Source of the DNA: Augochlora pura
Lineage: Eukaryota; Arthropoda; Insecta; Hymenoptera; Halictidae
DNA: 64,000 bases
Assembly (NCBI RefSeq): GCF_028453695.1
Contig: NC_135775.1
Location: forward strand, 15,906,545 to 15,970,544
Direction of reading: 5' to 3'
Below the pieces are notes generated by a model. The model was not told where the DNA came from and did not search any database. It saw only the letters and a program-made list of their open reading frames with translations. Below, piece by piece: positions 61,972-64,000 of this stretch (positions are counted from its first letter, which is position 1; each line of letters begins with the position of its first letter). Made by a program: the position numbers and the translations under genes.

Positions 61972-63237
61972 CTAAACAGAATTATAATTTTATTATCTAC
62001 TAATCCCTAATTTGTCGCATTAATTTGTATATAATCCACTTAACACGACAACAAACAAACTTTAGACATTGTTGCATAGAAAAATAAAGAATTGTGGAAA
62101 TCGTTTTTTGTATTTTCCATGCGATAATGTCGTTGTATATAAATTAACATAAGAAAAGTTGTTTTCCAGATGCATTGAGAGTGAAATATGCACTATTAAC
62201 AGTACGCACAAAAGAAAAATCGCTTCATCATTACAGAAATTCTAATACACCTTCGAGCAGGCATACTACCTCTGTTAAGATCAAGAAACCTTTCTAATAA
62301 AAAGCAATAGATAATTTATTGCAATAAGTAAAAAGGATAAAATTAAAAAATGTAACGTATAAGTATATAACAAAGAAATAAAGGATCATATATGATCAAC
62401 ATTTATAAGTCAATATAGAATGCTTATAATGTAAAAAAAACGACTTATTCCCGACGTTGTTCTAGCAATCAAAAATAACAAAATAAAACATATTATTAAA
62501 AGATATAACACGTTCCACTTATGTCATAAAAACATATGTATATGCTCGCTCGAAAGTTAACGCGAAATAAGATGATTTAAATCGCTATTAATATTAAGTG
62601 GATTAGCCGAAACTACTAAATATGCAGAATAAACCAGGGACCAGAACTGTTGTAATCAGTAAGAAAGAAGTCGTTGCTTGACAATTATTATATATGGGTT
62701 CGAAATTTTATTGTGATTGTCCGTAATCATTATTAATGAGGGAAAGTAAAATTTCTATTTGGTTTTAGTTTCTAGCAATTGATGTAAGGAATTTTTATTT
62801 TACATAAAAATCCACAGCCTAATCATAAGAGGTTATCATTGAGAGAATCTCTATCCCGTTTATTTATAACAGTCAACTATTGTAAAATGAGCTTTCAGTT
62901 TCTTATAACAGTAACCGGAAAAATGGATCCTATTTTGATCACTACATACCAAATCAAGTAACAAAATGTTTAAATATATTAAAAATATGAACAATGCTGT
63001 TTTGACCTTGGTCTCTATTCGAGTACTTGCAGTCTACTAATAAGTATTAAAAATTTCCTGCACTGAGAAAAATTATCAATATATAATATCATCAATAAGA
63101 ATTATCGGCAACAACAAAAAATGTTCGTTTAATTGTAATTATTATTTTTAACGTGACAGATTTTTTCCAAAAAGGTTTTCAAATAACTATTATGTTCGGT
63201 CCCTGGAATAAACAATAAGATAATATTTCGAACGTAC
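61972..63237 (-). other. Rif1 intron (second last)
   Basis: 1.27-kb intron holding one copy of the dispersed repeat shared with 40.2 kb, and a MITE-like end at 62790-62830. Confidence 0.75.
62630..62755 (+). repeat. Dispersed repeat, copy 2 (shared with 40.2 kb)
   Basis: AGGGACCAGAACTGTTGTAA followed later by TAATCATTATTAATGAGGGA, parallel to 40231-40390. It lies in the intron between the first two visible Rif1 exons. The following 62790-62830 carries a right end of the GACTGC MITE type (TTTATTTTACATAAAAATCC). Confidence 0.5.
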
Positions 63238-64000
63238 ATAGGCGTTGATATATTTGAAATCAAAACATTATCTTCAGTTTGTAGTAATGATTCTATTATA
63301 CTCTCAGGCGAATCCAGTCCTGCCTTGATTCCTGGATCCTCAATTCCTTGCATTGCAATTTCATTTGGAGTGGATTTAGAAGACTCTTTTGTTTTAGATA
63401 CAGGTACGCTGGTATTTTCATCGAGAGGTGCTTCACTATCCAAAGCGTCATTCAATCGTTCCGTAGCATTGTTTGTTTTATTCGTAGCTAATGCCGTCTC
63501 GTACTGTTTTAGAACGCTCTTTACTAACTCAATCTTTATTTTACCTTTCACAGGCATCCTATTCACTTCACGTTCGGATAGTTGCGCAAGATCACCGATC
63601 GTTTTAAGATTTCTGTTTTCAAGATACGAAACCAAATGCTGTACCCACAGAGGATTCGTTAACTTCTCGACGATGGATTTTATGGGCTCTGCACAGGAAG
63701 TCAGGGACGGATATATGGGCTGCGTGGAATTCAAGAGATCGGGGTCAGTAATGTCTACTTCAAACTGGCTTGCGTTTTGACTATCGTTATTCGATGGTAA
63801 ACTGCCAAATACAGAATCCGTGACCGGCAAAGTATCTTGTTCTTGCGTGGTGTCTACTGCTTTCGTACTGGTACGCATCAATTTTCCACAGAAAATTTCA
63901 TCAGAGTTTGCTGTGGAGTTCAAGCTAGAGATGTTCTGTACCTCCACCGTATCCTCCAAATTTTCAGAATTCTCACGGTTTTTACATGAACTTTGTATAA
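63238..64000 (-). CDS. Rif1: Rif1 exon with the C-terminal DNA-binding (CII) fold
   Basis: The frame is open to the window edge, so the exon is partial at its 5' end. After a Ser/Asn/Thr-rich disordered stretch it encodes YPSLTSCAEPIKSIVEKLTN, then PLWVQHLVSYLENRNLKTIG and DLAQLSEREVNRMPVKGKIK (about 63713-63501). This matches the conserved Rif1 C-terminal domain (human NIKTIGDLSTLTASEIKTLP), whose fold resembles the C-terminal domain of bacterial RNA polymerase alpha and binds DNA. The rest is Ser/Thr/Glu-rich linker. The donor chosen is gtacgt at 63237, giving ISTP|I and phase 2, which matches the next exon; reading through instead meets a stop at 63129. Confidence 0.85.

Larger units (their letters stand above)
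59340..64000 (-). other. Rif1: Rif1 gene, 3' part (three exons visible)
   Basis: Gene-level span of the C-terminal end of Rif1, a chromatin protein that controls replication timing with protein phosphatase 1 and acts in double-strand break repair and at telomeres. Three exons join in phase: 64000-63238 (open at the window edge, ends phase 2), 61971-61680, and 60053-59340 with the stop. Together they encode about 588 residues. The N-terminal HEAT-repeat body and promoter lie outside the window to the right. Confidence 0.85.

Noticed and set aside
63325..63780. 151-codon plus-strand frame
   Set aside because: It is the exact antisense of the Rif1 CII exon, which has clear family similarity on the minus strand.

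Overview
The window looks like chromosomal DNA from a hymenopteran insect, most likely a bee. It is very AT-rich, its coding exons are short and spread over long introns, and the peptides of the main gene (for example NVASLARTYTLPQN and NVGALARDYGLP) are the NPLP1 peptides known from bees. Two real genes are visible, both on the minus strand. Almost every other open frame is too short, too AT-driven or too unlike a protein to support as a gene.

About 3.7-41.27 kb is Nplp1, a neuropeptide-like precursor 1 gene. I reconstructed five coding exons with compatible phases: a 75-nt signal-peptide exon (41185-41111), then, after a 25.9-kb intron, exons at 15250-14790, 12306-11984 and 11372-10911, and a terminal exon ending at 4252. 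The predicted precursor is about 496-498 aa with several KR-flanked peptides. A TATA box lies about 80 nt upstream of the ATG. Two 100-N assembly gaps fall in the last intron and may hide another exon.

59.3-64 kb carries the last three coding exons of Rif1 (telomere/replication-timing factor, about 588 C-terminal residues). It includes the conserved C-terminal DNA-binding fold and runs off the right edge of the window.

The introns and the 41.4-59.2 kb intergenic region are full of decayed mobile elements. There is a Ty1/copia element with recognisable LTRs (51.2-55.05 kb) and remains of a second copia gag (48.4-48.9 kb). There is a 703-bp element with ~180-bp inverted repeats and a Tc1/mariner-type transposase remnant (57.7-58.4 kb), with a solo inverted repeat inside Nplp1. 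A 909-bp element with TACAGTAAATTCTCCC ends contains a TTAA-flanked piggyBac-like MITE, and a second such MITE lies at 45.9 kb. At least six copies of a GACTGCAGATTTTATGCA-type MITE are scattered throughout.

I found no rRNA, convincing tRNA or CRISPR. No obviously new biological system stands out. The most useful leads are the exon content near the gaps in Nplp1, the long-TIR element and its solo end, and the nested transposons at 56.6-57.5 kb.
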